DNA of 64,000 nucleotides from positions 2,123,501-2,187,500 of the forward strand of contig NZ_CP109017.1 of NCBI RefSeq assembly GCF_036226765.1. Direction: 5' to 3'. Of this stretch, positions 15,402-24,651 are shown one piece after another. The DNA is from Streptomyces sp. NBC_00670 (GTDB taxonomy: Bacteria; Actinomycetota; Actinomycetes; Streptomycetales; Streptomycetaceae). The notes beneath the pieces are model-generated. The model was not told where the DNA came from, did not search any database, and saw nothing but the letters and a program-made list of their open reading frames with translations. The position numbers were made by a program, and so were the translations under genes. Every line of letters starts with the position of its first letter. Positions within the stretch are counted from its first letter, which is position 1.

Positions 15402-16436
15402 ATGATCAACCGCACCGCCCTCGGCTCGTCCGGGCTCACCGTCAGCGCGATGGGCTTGGGGTGCATGGGAATGAGCGAGAGTTACGGGGCCGCCGACTGG
15501 GACGGCGGCCTGGCCACGATCGACCGGGCCCTGGAGCTGGGCGTCACGTTCCTGGACACCGCCGACGCCTACGGCTCCGGGCACAACGAGGTCCTGGTGG
15601 GCCGGGCCGTCCACGGCCGCCGGGACCAGGTGCGGCTCGCCACCAAGTTCGGCATCGACCGCAGCGCCGGCGACCGGGCACGCCGCATCCGCGGTGCCCG
15701 GGACTTCGTGCTGCGCTCCTGCGACGCCTCGCTGCTGCGGCTGGGCGTGGAGGTGATCGACCTGTACTACGCCCACCGTCCGCCCCAGGACGTGGAGATC
15801 GAGGAGACCGTCGGGGCGATGGCCGAGCTGGTCGAGGCGGGCAAGGTCCGCCATCTGGGCCTGTCCGAGATCGACGGCGAGCTGCTGCGCCGGGCGCACG
15901 CGGTGCACCCGATCACCGCGGTGCAGAGCGAGTACTCGCTGTGGACCCGCGACGTCGAGGCGGTCACCCCGGTGATGGCCGAGCTGGGGGTCGGTCTTGT
16001 GCCGTACTCACCGCTGGGGCGGGGGTTCCTGACCGGCGCCCTGGACCGCTCCACGCTGGGCGAGAAGGACTTCCGGCGCACCAACCCCCGCTTCGCCGGC
16101 GAGGCGGGCGAGGCCAACGAGGAAATCGCGGCGACCGTCCGCGAGGTGGCCGGCCGGCTGGGCGCCACCCCGGCCCAAGTGGCGCTGGCCTGGGTGTACG
16201 CCCAGGCCGAGCGGCTCGGGGTGACGGTGGCGGCCATCCCGGGCACCCGCAGCCCGGCCCGGCTGGAGCAGAACGCGGCCGCCCTGGAACTCACCCTGGA
16301 CGCCGAGGCACTGGCCGCGCTGGACCCGCTGAGCGACCGGGTGAGGGGCGCGCGCTACCTCCCCGCGCACACCGCTGAGGTCGCCCTGGCCGAGGGCTCG
16401 GCGCGCACGCCCGGCACCGTCCGCGCCCACCGCTGA
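15402..16436 (+). CDS. Aldo/keto reductase (AKR13-like)
   Basis: A 344-residue (beta/alpha)8 NADPH oxidoreductase. All four catalytic residues are visible: Asp and Tyr in TFLDTADAYGSG, Lys in RLATKFGID and His in YYAHRPP. GLGCMGMSESYG at the start and SPLGRGFLTG later are hallmarks of the AKR11/13 branch acting on small carbonyls. ATG 15402 follows AGGAGG. It sits behind a MerR-type promoter, implying induction by an electrophile, oxidant or drug. It is convergent with a TetR gene, 9 bases apart. Confidence 0.92.
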   Translation: MINRTALGSSGLTVSAMGLGCMGMSESYGAADWDGGLATIDRALELGVTFLDTADAYGSGHNEVLVGRAVHGRRDQVRLATKFGIDRSAGDRARRIRGARDFVLRSCDASLLRLGVEVIDLYYAHRPPQDVEIEETVGAMAELVEAGKVRHLGLSEIDGELLRRAHAVHPITAVQSEYSLWTRDVEAVTPVMAELGVGLVPYSPLGRGFLTGALDRSTLGEKDFRRTNPRFAGEAGEANEEIAATVREVAGRLGATPAQVALAWVYAQAERLGVTVAAIPGTRSPARLEQNAAALELTLDAEALAALDPLSDRVRGARYLPAHTAEVALAEGSARTPGTVRAHR

Positions 16437-16445
16437 CCTCGCCGG

Positions 16446-17096
16446 TCACGGCCGGCCGGGGTCGGGCCGGTGGGTCGGGGTGTATCTGGCGAGCATGGTC
16501 TGGACGGCCTGTTCGACGGCGTCGTGGATGTCGGAGGCCCCGGGGTTCCAGTCGGTCAGCAGCATGCGCGGCCACAGGACGTAGTTGGCGATCATGCCGA
16601 GGAACTGGTTCGCGGCACTCGCGGCATCCGGGACATCGGCGTTGCCCGCCTCGTGCTCGGCTTCCAGGTAGCTCTGGACGGAGGTGAAGTAGGGCAGTTT
16701 GCCGAGCTGGAACTGCATCCGCCCCAGTTCGGGGAACCGTGGCAGTTCGGCGATGACGATCCGGAACAGGGCCGTCATGCCGGGCCGGCCGATCAGGTCG
16801 GCATAGCGGTGGCCGATCGTCGTCAGTCCGGAACGCAGGTCTCCGGGCCGTGGCCGCGCGGGGGCGTCCTCGGCGTCGCGCTGCCAGGACTCGGTGACGA
16901 TGGCCTCGAAGAGTGCCGCCTTGGTGGGGAACCGCTTGAACAGGGTGGACTTCGAGACCCCGGCCGCTTCGGCGATCCGGGCAAGCGAGGTGCCGTCGTA
17001 ACCACGCTCCAGGAACAGATCCGTGGCCGCGGTGGTGATCGCCTCGCGTTTCTGCCGAGCGAGCCTGCGGTGGTGCGCGGAGAGTTCTGCTGCCAT
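16446..17096 (-). CDS. TetR-family transcriptional repressor
   Basis: A 216-residue regulator. Residues ~15-65 form a TetR HTH (ITTAATDLFLERGYDGTSL, IAEAAGVSKSTLFKRFPTK). The rest is an all-helical ligand domain resembling the C-terminal domain of AefR-type regulators (LPRFPELGRMQF). It is divergent from the SDR gene at 17248. The 151-base gap holds two matching inverted repeats, so it most likely represses both itself and the SDR. Start ATG 17096 gives the usual family length. Confidence 0.9.
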   Translation of the reverse strand: MAAELSAHHRRLARQKREAITTAATDLFLERGYDGTSLARIAEAAGVSKSTLFKRFPTKAALFEAIVTESWQRDAEDAPARPRPGDLRSGLTTIGHRYADLIGRPGMTALFRIVIAELPRFPELGRMQFQLGKLPYFTSVQSYLEAEHEAGNADVPDAASAANQFLGMIANYVLWPRMLLTDWNPGASDIHDAVEQAVQTMLARYTPTHRPDPGRP

Positions 17097-17120
17097 GCGG
17101 ACAGTATGCCGTGGAACCGA

Positions 17121-17140
17121 GGCGAGTCACTTGACTCGCC
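17121..17140. promoter_or_regulatory. TetR operator 1
   Basis: GGCGAGTCA-CT-TGACTCGCC is a perfect 9-bp inverted repeat with a 2-base centre. It overlaps a TTGACT -35-like element (17131-17136) of the SDR promoter, whose -10-like TACGGT lies at 17155-17160. Binding would block both divergent genes. Confidence 0.82.
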
Positions 17141-17170
17141 TCCATGGTCCTGCCTACGGTGCGGGAGAAA

Positions 17171-17190
17171 GGCGAGTCGAGTGACTCGCC
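17171..17190. promoter_or_regulatory. TetR operator 2
   Basis: GGCGAGTC-GAGT-GACTCGCC repeats the arms of operator 1 with a different centre. The two dyad centres are exactly 50 bp apart, close to five helical turns, so two dimers would bind on the same DNA face. Confidence 0.8.
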
Positions 17191-17247
17191 TCCTATCCGT
17201 GGTGCACCGGGTGGATCCCGGTGGCCGGACCGGTGGAGGAACAGTTC

Positions 17248-18006
17248 ATGACGACCGACAGGATCGCTTTGGTGACCGGCGGGAATCGCGGCCTCGGACG
17301 CGGCGCGGCCCTCGCTCTGGCCGCCCGCGGCGTGCGGGTCGTGGTCACCCACCGCGGTGACGCGGCCGGGGCCGAGAAGACGGCGGAACAGGTGCGGGCG
17401 GTGGGCGGGACCGCCGCTGTGCTCCGGCTGGACCTCAGCGACGTCTCCTCTTTCGCGTCCTTCACCTCCGAACTGAGCGAGCGGTTGGCGCGCTGGGGTG
17501 CTTCGCGGCTCGACATCCTGGTCAACAACGCGGGAGTCGGGATCTTCGGAGCGCTGGAGGACGTCACGACCGACGACTTCGACACGGTGATGGGCACCAA
17601 CGTCCGGGGCACGTTCTTCCTCACCCAGTCACTCGTGCCGCTGCTGGCCGAGGGCGGCCGGGTCATCAACGTCTCGACGTCACTGACCCGCCACACCAGC
17701 CCCGCCACCTCGGTCTACTCCGCCTCGAAGGCCGCCGTCGAAGCCCTGAGCCGCACCCTCGCCGCGGAACTCGGTCCGCGCGGCATCCGGGTCAACTCGA
17801 TCGCCCCGGGACCGACCGCCACCGACTTCAACGGGGGAGCGATGCGGGACGACGCCGGGATGCGCCGGGCTCTGGCCGGACAGACCGCGCTCGGCCGCGT
17901 CGGCGAACCCGAGGAGATCGGCGACGCCATTGCCACGCTGGCCTCCGAGGGCCTGCGCTGGGTCACCGCCCAGCGCATCGAGGTCTCCGGCGGCGCCCTC
18001 CTCTGA
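17248..18006 (+). CDS. Short-chain dehydrogenase/reductase
   Basis: A 252-residue classical SDR. The NAD(P)-binding TGGNRGLGRG, structural NNAG, catalytic Ser (NVSTSLTRH), and Tyr/Lys (VYSASKAAV) are all present. The C-terminal IEVSGGALL matches the family's end. The ATG follows TGGAGGAACAGTTC. Its promoter carries the TetR sites described here, so its expression should respond to the ligand of the divergent repressor. Substrate unknown. Confidence 0.9.
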   Translation: MTTDRIALVTGGNRGLGRGAALALAARGVRVVVTHRGDAAGAEKTAEQVRAVGGTAAVLRLDLSDVSSFASFTSELSERLARWGASRLDILVNNAGVGIFGALEDVTTDDFDTVMGTNVRGTFFLTQSLVPLLAEGGRVINVSTSLTRHTSPATSVYSASKAAVEALSRTLAAELGPRGIRVNSIAPGPTATDFNGGAMRDDAGMRRALAGQTALGRVGEPEEIGDAIATLASEGLRWVTAQRIEVSGGALL

Positions 18007-18068
18007 GCGACCGAGCGACGGCCCGAGGAGACGCGGACGGCGACGGACCCGGCTGTCGCGACCGGACA

Positions 18069-18095
18069 GGGGCGGCGGGGGCGACAAGCCGCCCC
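18069..18095. terminator. Possible terminator between convergent SDR and serine hydrolase genes
   Basis: GGGGCGGC (18069-18076) pairs with GCCGCCCC (18088-18095) over an 11-base loop, in the 92-base gap between two converging genes. Confidence 0.5.
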
Positions 18096-18098
18096 CGG

Positions 18099-19268
18099 TC
18101 AGAGCGGCCGTACCGCCCGGTGCAGACGCGTACCCGCCCTCGCCCGCACCGTGTTGTCCGCGGGCCGCCGTCGCGGATGCACCGCGTTGGAGAGCAGAAC
18201 CAGGAACGAACCCGTCGCCGGATCCAGCACCACCGACGTCCCCGTGAACCCCGTGTGCCCCGCCGCCCCCCGCCCCGCCAACTCCCCCATGAACCACGGC
18301 TGGTCCACCGCGAACCCCAGCCCCGGCGGAGTCAGCATCAGCTCCACGAAGTCGGAGCCGAGGATGCGGGCCGGTCCGTACGACCCCCCGCTCAGCAGCG
18401 CCCGGCAGAACACCGCGAGGTCCCGGCCCGTCGAGAACAGCCCCGCGTGCCCGGCCACGCCCCCGAGCGCCCAGGCGTTCTCGTCGTGGACGATCCCGCG
18501 CAGCATCCCCCGGTCGGCCTTCGCCCACGGCCGCCGCTGGTCCTCCGTCGCCGCCGCCCCCGGGCGCGGCCCGAAGCCGGTGGCGGTCATGCCCAGCGGC
18601 CGGGTGACGCCGTCCCGGATCAGGACGTCCAGCGGTCGCCCGGTCAGCCGTTCGAGCAGCTGCTGCAACAGCAGCATGTTGAGGTCGGAGTAGCGGTACG
18701 TACCGGGCGCGCCGACCGGCTCCTCCGCCCGCAGCAGCGCCAGCCGCGCGGCCCCGTCGACGGCGTCGTACAGCGGGAGTTCGGGCCGCAGCCCGGAGGT
18801 GTGGGTGAGCAGTTGCCGTACGGTCAGCCCGTGCGCGGCGGCGCCGGTGAAGTCCGGCAGGTACGCCCCGACGCGCGCGTCGATGCCGAGCGTGCCGCGC
18901 TCCAGCTGCTGCACGGCGACGACGGCCGTGAACAGCTTGGTGAGGGAGGCGAGGTCGAAGGGCGTGTCGACGGTCATCGGGACCCGTCGATCCGGCGGGA
19001 GTTCGACGCCGGTGTCGCTCTCCTCGTCGTAGCGGGCGTGCCGGACCGCCCACCCCACGGCCTCCTCGACCGCGACGACGGGCCCGCGCCCCGCGACGAC
19101 CACCGCTCCGGCGGCCCAGCCCCGCTCCACCGCCGTCCGCACGTCGCGCACCAGCAGGCGCAGTTCGCCGGGGTCGAGTCCGGCCCGTTCGGGGCTGTCG
19201 ACACGCAGTCTCGGTGCGCTCAGTGCTCTGGTCCCTCCGTGCCGGCCGGTCCGTTCCAGGGACGGCAC
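18099..19268 (-). CDS. Serine hydrolase, class C beta-lactamase / esterase fold
   Basis: A ~389-residue penicillin-binding-like hydrolase. The nucleophile motif SxxK is DLASLTKLF (about residue 96). The YxN-type motif is RYSDLN and the third motif is HTG (AGHTGFTG). RQLLTHTSGLRPE is a further class C/esterase hallmark. There is no signal peptide, so it is probably a cytosolic esterase or peptidase rather than a resistance lactamase. GTG 19268 is taken as the start; it overlaps the upstream MFS gene by 49 bases, so the pair is cotranscribed. No ATG is available near the expected N-terminus. Confidence 0.85.
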   Translation of the reverse strand: MPSLERTGRHGGTRALSAPRLRVDSPERAGLDPGELRLLVRDVRTAVERGWAAGAVVVAGRGPVVAVEEAVGWAVRHARYDEESDTGVELPPDRRVPMTVDTPFDLASLTKLFTAVVAVQQLERGTLGIDARVGAYLPDFTGAAAHGLTVRQLLTHTSGLRPELPLYDAVDGAARLALLRAEEPVGAPGTYRYSDLNMLLLQQLLERLTGRPLDVLIRDGVTRPLGMTATGFGPRPGAAATEDQRRPWAKADRGMLRGIVHDENAWALGGVAGHAGLFSTGRDLAVFCRALLSGGSYGPARILGSDFVELMLTPPGLGFAVDQPWFMGELAGRGAAGHTGFTGTSVVLDPATGSFLVLLSNAVHPRRRPADNTVRARAGTRLHRAVRPL

Positions 19269-20536
19269 AGTGCCACGAAGCACACCACCGACACCAGCGC
19301 CGCGCCCACCTGTACGACGGCCATGGGGACGGCGGTGTGCTCGCCCGCCAGGCCGACGAGCGGCGAGGCGAGGGCACCGATGAGGAAGGACGAGGTGCCG
19401 AGCAGCGCGGAGGCGGCCCCGGCGGCCCTCTTCGTGCGCATCAGTGCGAGCGCCTGGGCGTTGGGCATCGTCAGGCCGAGCGCGGACATCAGCACGAACA
19501 GCCCGGCGGCGACCGGGGCGAGCCCCACCTCGCCGAAGACGCCGGTGGTGAGCAGCAGGAGCGCCAGCGCGGCGGCGGTGACGAGGGCGAGGCCCACCGC
19601 CAGCACCTTCTCCAGCCGGACCCGGCCCACCAGCAGCTTGCCGTTGATCTGGCCGACGGTGATCAGGCCGACGGAGTTCAGCGCGAACAGCAGGCTGAAG
19701 GTCCCCGGGGAGGCGCCGTAGATGTCCTGCACGACGAACGGGGAGGCGGAGATGTACGCGAACAGCGCGGCGAAGGCGAAGCCGCCGGTGAGGGTGTGGC
19801 CGACGAAGACCCGGTCGGCGAGCAGCCCGCGCATGGCCCGCAGGGTGTCGCCGACGCCGCCCCCGTGCCGGCGCGCGGGCGGCAGCGTCTCGGGCAGCCG
19901 CGCCCACACCAGCGCGCCGAGCACCAGCCCGACCACCGTGAGCAGGGCGAACACCCCGCGCCAGCCGGTGAACCGCAGCAGCTGGCCGCCGATCACCGGG
20001 GCGACGACGGGGGCGACCCCGGAGATCAGCATGAGGGTGGAGAAGAAGCGGGCCATGGCCACGCCCTCGTACATGTCGCGCACGACGGCCCGCGCGATCA
20101 CGATGCCCGCCGCGCCCGCGAGCCCCTGCACCAGCCGGAAGGCGACGAGCGTCCCGACGGTGGGCGCGAGCGCGCACAGCGCGGTGGCCACGACGTTGAC
20201 GACGAGCCCGGCGAGCAGCGGCCGGCGCCGGCCCCACCGGTCGCTCATCGGGCCGACCACGAGCTGGCCGACGGCCATCCCGACCAGGCAGGCGGTGAGC
20301 GTGAGCTGGACGGTGGCGGCGGGGGCGTGCAGGGACCGGGTGACCTCGGGCAGCGACGGGAGGTACATGTCCATCGCCAGCGGGGCGGTCGCGGTGAGCC
20401 CGCCGAGGAGGAAGGTGACGAACAGTCCGGCCCGGGCGGCCGGCGCGGGCGCCGGGGGTGTCTTCGTGACACCGCCGTTCCCCCCGTGCTCCTCCAGGCC
20501 GTCCGGTACGCGCGTGGTGCGACCACGCTCGGGCAT
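19220..20536 (-). CDS. Bcr/CflA-family multidrug exporter (MFS)
   Basis: A 438-residue, 12-helix proton antiporter. The first helix ends with the Bcr/CflA signature PLAMDMYLPSLPEV. Motif A appears as GPMSDRWGRRRPLL, and motif C-like glycines follow in helix 5 (GVAPVVAPVIGG). A ~35-residue polar N-terminus precedes helix 1. Members export chloramphenicol, sulfonamides or bicyclomycin. The overlap with the serine hydrolase suggests a joint detoxification or export unit, but this is inference. Confidence 0.88.
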   Translation of the reverse strand: MPERGRTTRVPDGLEEHGGNGGVTKTPPAPAPAARAGLFVTFLLGGLTATAPLAMDMYLPSLPEVTRSLHAPAATVQLTLTACLVGMAVGQLVVGPMSDRWGRRRPLLAGLVVNVVATALCALAPTVGTLVAFRLVQGLAGAAGIVIARAVVRDMYEGVAMARFFSTLMLISGVAPVVAPVIGGQLLRFTGWRGVFALLTVVGLVLGALVWARLPETLPPARRHGGGVGDTLRAMRGLLADRVFVGHTLTGGFAFAALFAYISASPFVVQDIYGASPGTFSLLFALNSVGLITVGQINGKLLVGRVRLEKVLAVGLALVTAAALALLLLTTGVFGEVGLAPVAAGLFVLMSALGLTMPNAQALALMRTKRAAGAASALLGTSSFLIGALASPLVGLAGEHTAVPMAVVQVGAALVSVVCFVALCRPWNGPAGTEGPEH

Positions 20537-20642
20537 GGGACCCCTCCCTGTTCTCTCGTTCCGCCGTCCCGCCGCCTATGCTCTCAGCTCGAACGACTGA
20601 TCGAGGGCAGTGCCCACTGGCTGGACTGAACGAGGGGCGGAC

Positions 20643-21644
20643 ATGGCGGACGAACGCGTGCGGTGGGGCATTCTGGCGACCGGCGGGATCGCCGCGGCGT
20701 TCACGGCGGATCTGGTGGATCTGCCCGACGCCGAGGTGGTCGCGGTGGCCTCGCGCAGCACGGAGTCGGCGAAGGCGTTCGCGGACCGGTTCGGGATCGG
20801 GCGGGCGTACGGCGACTGGGAGTCCCTGGCGCGGGACGAGGACGTGGACGTCATCTACGTCGCCACCCCGCACGCGGCGCACCGGGCGGCGGCCGGGCTC
20901 TGTCTGGAGGCCGGGCGGAACGTGCTGTGCGAGAAGGCGTTCACGCTGAACCTGCGCGAGGCCGAGGAACTGGTCGCGCTGGCCAAGGAGCACGGCGGCT
21001 TCCTGATGGAGGCCATGTGGATGTACTGCAACCCGCTGGTACGGCGGCTGAAGGCGCTGGTCGACGACGGCGCGATCGGCGAAGTCCGCACGGTGCAGGC
21101 CGACTTCGGGCTGGCCGGCCCCTTCCCGCCGGCGCACCGGCTGCGGGACCCCGCGCAGGGCGGCGGCGCGCTGCTCGACCTCGGGGTGTACCCGGTGTCG
21201 TTCGCGCAGCTGCTGCTCGGGGAGCCGACGGGAATCACCTCGCGCGCGGTGCTCTCCGAGGAGGGCGTCGACCTCCAGACAGGCGCCCTGTTCACCTGGG
21301 ACAGCGGCGCGCTGGCCTCGCTGCACTGCTCGATCAACGGCGGTACGGCGGTGGTGGCGTCGGTGACCGGTTCGAAGGGCCGCATCGACATTCCGAGCGG
21401 CTTCTTCCACCCCGAGCGTTTCGTGCTGCACCGGGACGGCCGTGACCCCGAGGAGTTCACGGCCGACCCGGCGGACGGCCCCCGCACCAGCTTCCGGCAC
21501 GAGGCGCGCGAGGTCATGCGGGCCCTGCGCGCGGGCGAGAAGGAGTCCCCGCTGGTCCCGCTGGACGGCACCCTGGCGATCATGCGCACGCTGGACACGA
21601 TCAGGGCGCAGATCGGGGTGCGGTACCCGGGGGAAGCGGCCTGA
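20643..21644 (+). CDS. Gfo/Idh/MocA-family oxidoreductase
   Basis: A 333-residue NAD(P)-dependent dehydrogenase. N-terminal Rossmann motif is WGILATGGIAAAF. The conserved EKA in VLCEKAFTLN replaces the usual EKP lysine segment, and GGGALLDLGVYP carries the catalytic-region Asp. The closest named type by pattern is the dihydrodiol/1,5-anhydro-fructose reductase group. ATG 20643 lacks a strong ribosome site (GGGGCGGAC). It is divergent from the Bcr/CflA gene and convergent with the PhoD gene. Substrate unknown. Confidence 0.88.
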   Translation: MADERVRWGILATGGIAAAFTADLVDLPDAEVVAVASRSTESAKAFADRFGIGRAYGDWESLARDEDVDVIYVATPHAAHRAAAGLCLEAGRNVLCEKAFTLNLREAEELVALAKEHGGFLMEAMWMYCNPLVRRLKALVDDGAIGEVRTVQADFGLAGPFPPAHRLRDPAQGGGALLDLGVYPVSFAQLLLGEPTGITSRAVLSEEGVDLQTGALFTWDSGALASLHCSINGGTAVVASVTGSKGRIDIPSGFFHPERFVLHRDGRDPEEFTADPADGPRTSFRHEAREVMRALRAGEKESPLVPLDGTLAIMRTLDTIRAQIGVRYPGEAA

Positions 21645-21663
21645 CGCGGGGGGCGGGGCGCGG

Positions 21664-23316
21664 CTACACCTCCCGCAGCCCCTGCTCCCCCACCTCCGTG
21701 ACGAAGGAGCCGGCGGTCCTGATCGCCGCTCCGGGGGTCGTCACGGCGGCGACCGTCTTGAAGTCGGCCCGCGCCTGCGACCGCCCCAGCTCCACCGTCA
21801 CGTAGCCCCGCTGTCCGTTGTAGAACTTCAGGTGCGGGTTGGCCTTGGTGTACGTCGCCCAGTTGGACGGCTTCTCGGAGCCGTCCTTGCCGCTGGTGAG
21901 GGAGGTGGCGACGATCTCCGTGCCGAGCGTCCGGGACGACGGGTCGTCGAAGTCGTCCTTGATGTCGAACGCGTACCCCACGTGGACGTCGCCCGTGAGC
22001 ACCATCAGGTTGTCGACCCCGGCGGACTTGGCCCCGGCGAGCACCCGCTGCCGGGAGGCCCGGTAGCCGTCCCACGCGTCCATGGACAGCTTGGCGGCGG
22101 GGTTCAGGTCGAGTTTGCGCTGGGAGAACGTGACCTGCTGCGGGACGACGTTCCACAGCGCCCGGGAGCTCCGCCAGCCGTTGATCAGCCAGCGCTCCTG
22201 GGTGGCGCCGGTGATGGTGCGCGCCGGGTCGTCCGACTCGGGGCCGGGCACGTGGGCGCCGTCGCCGTACGCCTGGTTGGAGCGGTACTGGCGGGTGTCC
22301 AGGACGTCGAACTGGGCGAGCCTGCCCCAGTGCAGACGGCGGTAGAGCTGGGCGTCGGGGCCCTGCGGGAGCTGGGTGCGGCGCAGCGGCTGGTGCTCCC
22401 AGTACGCGCGGTAGGCGGCGGCCCGGCGCAGCAGGAACTCCTCCGGCGGGTCCTCGTTCTCGGAGACGTCGTCGGCGTAGTTGTTCTCGGTCTCGTGGTC
22501 GTCCCAGGTGACGACGAAGGGGTGCGCGGCGTGCGCGGCGCGCAGGTCGGGGTCGGTCTTGTAGAGGGCGTAGCGGAGCCGGTAGTCCTCCAGGGTGACC
22601 GTCTCGTGGTTGAAGAGGTCGGGGAGCACGCGGTCGGTGTAGGCGCGGGCGCCGCCTGCGGAGGTGACGGCGTACTCGTAGAGGTAGTCCCCGAGGTGGA
22701 AGACGACGTCGACGTCGTCCTGGGCGAGGTGGCCGTACGCGGTGTAGTAGCCGTCGTGGTACGCCTGGCAGGAGACGGCGGCGAGCTTGAGCCGGGCGGC
22801 CTGCGCGCCGGTGGCGGGGGCGGTGCGGGTGCGGCCGGTGCCGCTGGTCCACGAGCCGGTGCGGAAGCGGTAGTAGTACTCACGGCCGGGGTCGAGGTGG
22901 GGGACCTCGACGTGCACGGTGTGCCGGAACTCGGGGTGCGCGGTGGCGGTGCCGCGTCTGGCGATGCGGCGGAAGCGGGCGTCGTGGGCGAGCTCCCAGT
23001 GCACGGTGACGCGGGAGGCGGGCAGTCCGCCGTCGGCCTCGTACGGCCGCGGGGCGAGCCGGGTCCACAGCAGGACGGAGCTGGGCTGCGGGTCGCCGGA
23101 GGCGATGCCGAGGGTGAACGGGTCGGCGGTGATCCTCCGGGCGTCGAGCTCGGCGGCGCTCGCGGCACCGGCGGCGGGCAGGTTCACCGCGAAGGCGAGC
23201 GCGGCGGCCGCGCCGGTCACGGTGAGGAAGCGACGGCGGCCCAAGTGGCGGGCGGCGGCGCGGAGTTCGGGAGCGTGCTGCGACGGCTGCGACGACTGGT
23301 GGGACGCGGGTGTCAT
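21664..23316 (-). CDS. phoD: PhoD-type alkaline phosphatase/phosphodiesterase, Tat-secreted
   Basis: A 550-residue secreted enzyme. The N-terminal GRRRFLTVTGAAAALAF is a Tat signal ending in an AxA site. A fibronectin-like PhoD N-domain (TLGIASGDPQPSSVLLW) follows. The metallophosphatase core has HLGDYLYEY, FVVTWDDHE(T)ENNYADD and VLTGDVHVGYAF, giving the Fe3+/Ca2+ ligands of PhoD. It hydrolyses phosphodiesters and teichoic-acid-like polymers to supply phosphate. GGGGAGG precedes the ATG. No convincing PHO-box direct repeat was seen upstream, so Pho control is not supported by the sequence read here. Confidence 0.92.
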   Translation of the reverse strand: MTPASHQSSQPSQHAPELRAAARHLGRRRFLTVTGAAAALAFAVNLPAAGAASAAELDARRITADPFTLGIASGDPQPSSVLLWTRLAPRPYEADGGLPASRVTVHWELAHDARFRRIARRGTATAHPEFRHTVHVEVPHLDPGREYYYRFRTGSWTSGTGRTRTAPATGAQAARLKLAAVSCQAYHDGYYTAYGHLAQDDVDVVFHLGDYLYEYAVTSAGGARAYTDRVLPDLFNHETVTLEDYRLRYALYKTDPDLRAAHAAHPFVVTWDDHETENNYADDVSENEDPPEEFLLRRAAAYRAYWEHQPLRRTQLPQGPDAQLYRRLHWGRLAQFDVLDTRQYRSNQAYGDGAHVPGPESDDPARTITGATQERWLINGWRSSRALWNVVPQQVTFSQRKLDLNPAAKLSMDAWDGYRASRQRVLAGAKSAGVDNLMVLTGDVHVGYAFDIKDDFDDPSSRTLGTEIVATSLTSGKDGSEKPSNWATYTKANPHLKFYNGQRGYVTVELGRSQARADFKTVAAVTTPGAAIRTAGSFVTEVGEQGLREV

Positions 23317-23436
23317 CCGGGGCCTCCCCTGGCGGTTGCGGACCCCGCCATTCGAACGACCCGGATCGACTCCCGCCTGTCACGTACACAACAGCCACAT
23401 GGCGGACGGATGAGTTCCGGTCGTCGCCGGCGCCGG

Positions 23437-24651
23437 TCAGCGCCCGGACCGCCCGCTGTCGGGACCGTCGGGCTCCGCCGTGCCTCCCGCGACCGCCCGC
23501 CTCCGCCTCCCCCGCAGGGCCAGCGTGCCGCCCGCCAGGAGGGCCACCGCCGCGCCGGCGCCGCCGATCAGGCCCCAGGACGGGCCGTCGCCGGAGGCCG
23601 ACGCCGAGGCCGCCTGCGCGCCGGCGGCGCCCTTCGCGCCGGCCGCCTTGTCCGCGGGCGCCCGCTTCGCCCCGCCCTCGCTCAGCGGGTCGACCAGCAC
23701 GCCCACCGGCTTCACCTTGTCCGCGTGGGCGAAGCCCCAGTCGAGCAGCTCGGCGGTCTCCTTGTAGACGCCGTTGCCGCCGGACCGGGGGTGCAGCACG
23801 CTCACCAGCAGGGTGCGGCCGTTCCGCGTGGCCGCGCCCGTGAACGTGTTGCCGGCGTGGCTGGTGTAGCCGTTCTTGACGCCGATGAGGCCGTCGTACG
23901 TCTCCATCCCCCACGCCCCGGTCAGCAGGCGGTCGGTGTTCTGGATCTGGAAGGTCTTCTTGCCACCGGCCGGGAACTGGGCGGTCCTCGTCCCGCAGTA
24001 GGCGCGGAAGTCGTCGTTCTTCAGGCCGTGCCGGGCGAACAGCGTCAGGTCGTACGCCGAGGAGACCTGCCCCTTGTGGTCGAACCCGTCGGGGCTGCGC
24101 ACCTGCGTGTCCAGCGCCTGGAGGTCGACGGCCTTGGCCTGCATCTCGGCGACCGTCTTGTCGATGCCGCCGTTCATGTGGGACAGCACGTGCACCGCGT
24201 CGTTGCCCGAGCGCAGGAAGACGCCGAGCCACAACTGCTCGACGGTGTAGGTGTAGTTCTCCTTGACGCCGACGAGGCTGGAGCCCGCCGGGACGTCCGC
24301 GATCTCCTCCGGGGCCACCTTGTGCCGCTCGGTGCGGTCGAACTTGCCCAGCACGGTGTCCGCGAACAGCATCTTCAGGGTGGACGCGGGGGCCAGGTGC
24401 CGGTGCGCGTTGAACGCCGCCAGGACCTCGCCGCTTTCGTGGTCGGCGACCAGCCAGGCGCGGGCGGTCAGCTTGGCGGGCACGTCGACACCGCCCCGCA
24501 CCTGCAGCCCGGAACGGCCCAGCCGTTCACCGCCGATGGCGGTCGCGGCGTACGCGGAGGTGGCGGTGGCCGCGGGAACGGCGGCGGCCAGGGGCGCGGC
24601 GGCGGCGAGGCCGAGCAGCGCACGACGGGAGAGCGGAGAAGAGTCACGCAT
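23437..24651 (-). CDS. D-alanyl-D-alanine carboxypeptidase (PBP5-like, membrane-anchored)
   Basis: A 404-residue S11 peptidase starting MRDSSPLSRRALLGLAA, a twin-arginine-like signal with AxA cleavage. The three active-site motifs are SxxK (APASTLKML), SxN (RSGNDAVH) and a KTG variant KNG (GVKNGYTSHAG). The C-terminus has an Ala/Ser/Lys linker, one transmembrane helix (LIGGAGAAVALLAGG) and an Arg-rich tail, so it is anchored at the cell surface. It trims pentapeptide side chains of peptidoglycan. In-frame codons upstream to 24756 look non-coding and leave no signal peptide at the N-terminus. Confidence 0.9.
   Translation of the reverse strand: MRDSSPLSRRALLGLAAAAPLAAAVPAATATSAYAATAIGGERLGRSGLQVRGGVDVPAKLTARAWLVADHESGEVLAAFNAHRHLAPASTLKMLFADTVLGKFDRTERHKVAPEEIADVPAGSSLVGVKENYTYTVEQLWLGVFLRSGNDAVHVLSHMNGGIDKTVAEMQAKAVDLQALDTQVRSPDGFDHKGQVSSAYDLTLFARHGLKNDDFRAYCGTRTAQFPAGGKKTFQIQNTDRLLTGAWGMETYDGLIGVKNGYTSHAGNTFTGAATRNGRTLLVSVLHPRSGGNGVYKETAELLDWGFAHADKVKPVGVLVDPLSEGGAKRAPADKAAGAKGAAGAQAASASASGDGPSWGLIGGAGAAVALLAGGTLALRGRRRRAVAGGTAEPDGPDSGRSGR

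Noticed and set aside
18099..19268. Antibiotic-resistance class C beta-lactamase
   Set aside because: The SxxK/YxN/HTG motifs fit the fold, but no export signal is seen, so an esterase or peptidase role is as likely.
19269..21500. Long minus-strand open frame continuing upstream of the serine hydrolase
   Set aside because: It runs antisense or out of frame through the Bcr/CflA and oxidoreductase genes. Its residues are Arg/Ala/Gly/Pro-biased, as expected for a high-GC shadow frame, and no domain is visible.
23317..23436. PHO box upstream of phoD
   Set aside because: No pair of 11-base GTTCACC-type direct repeats was found in the gap.
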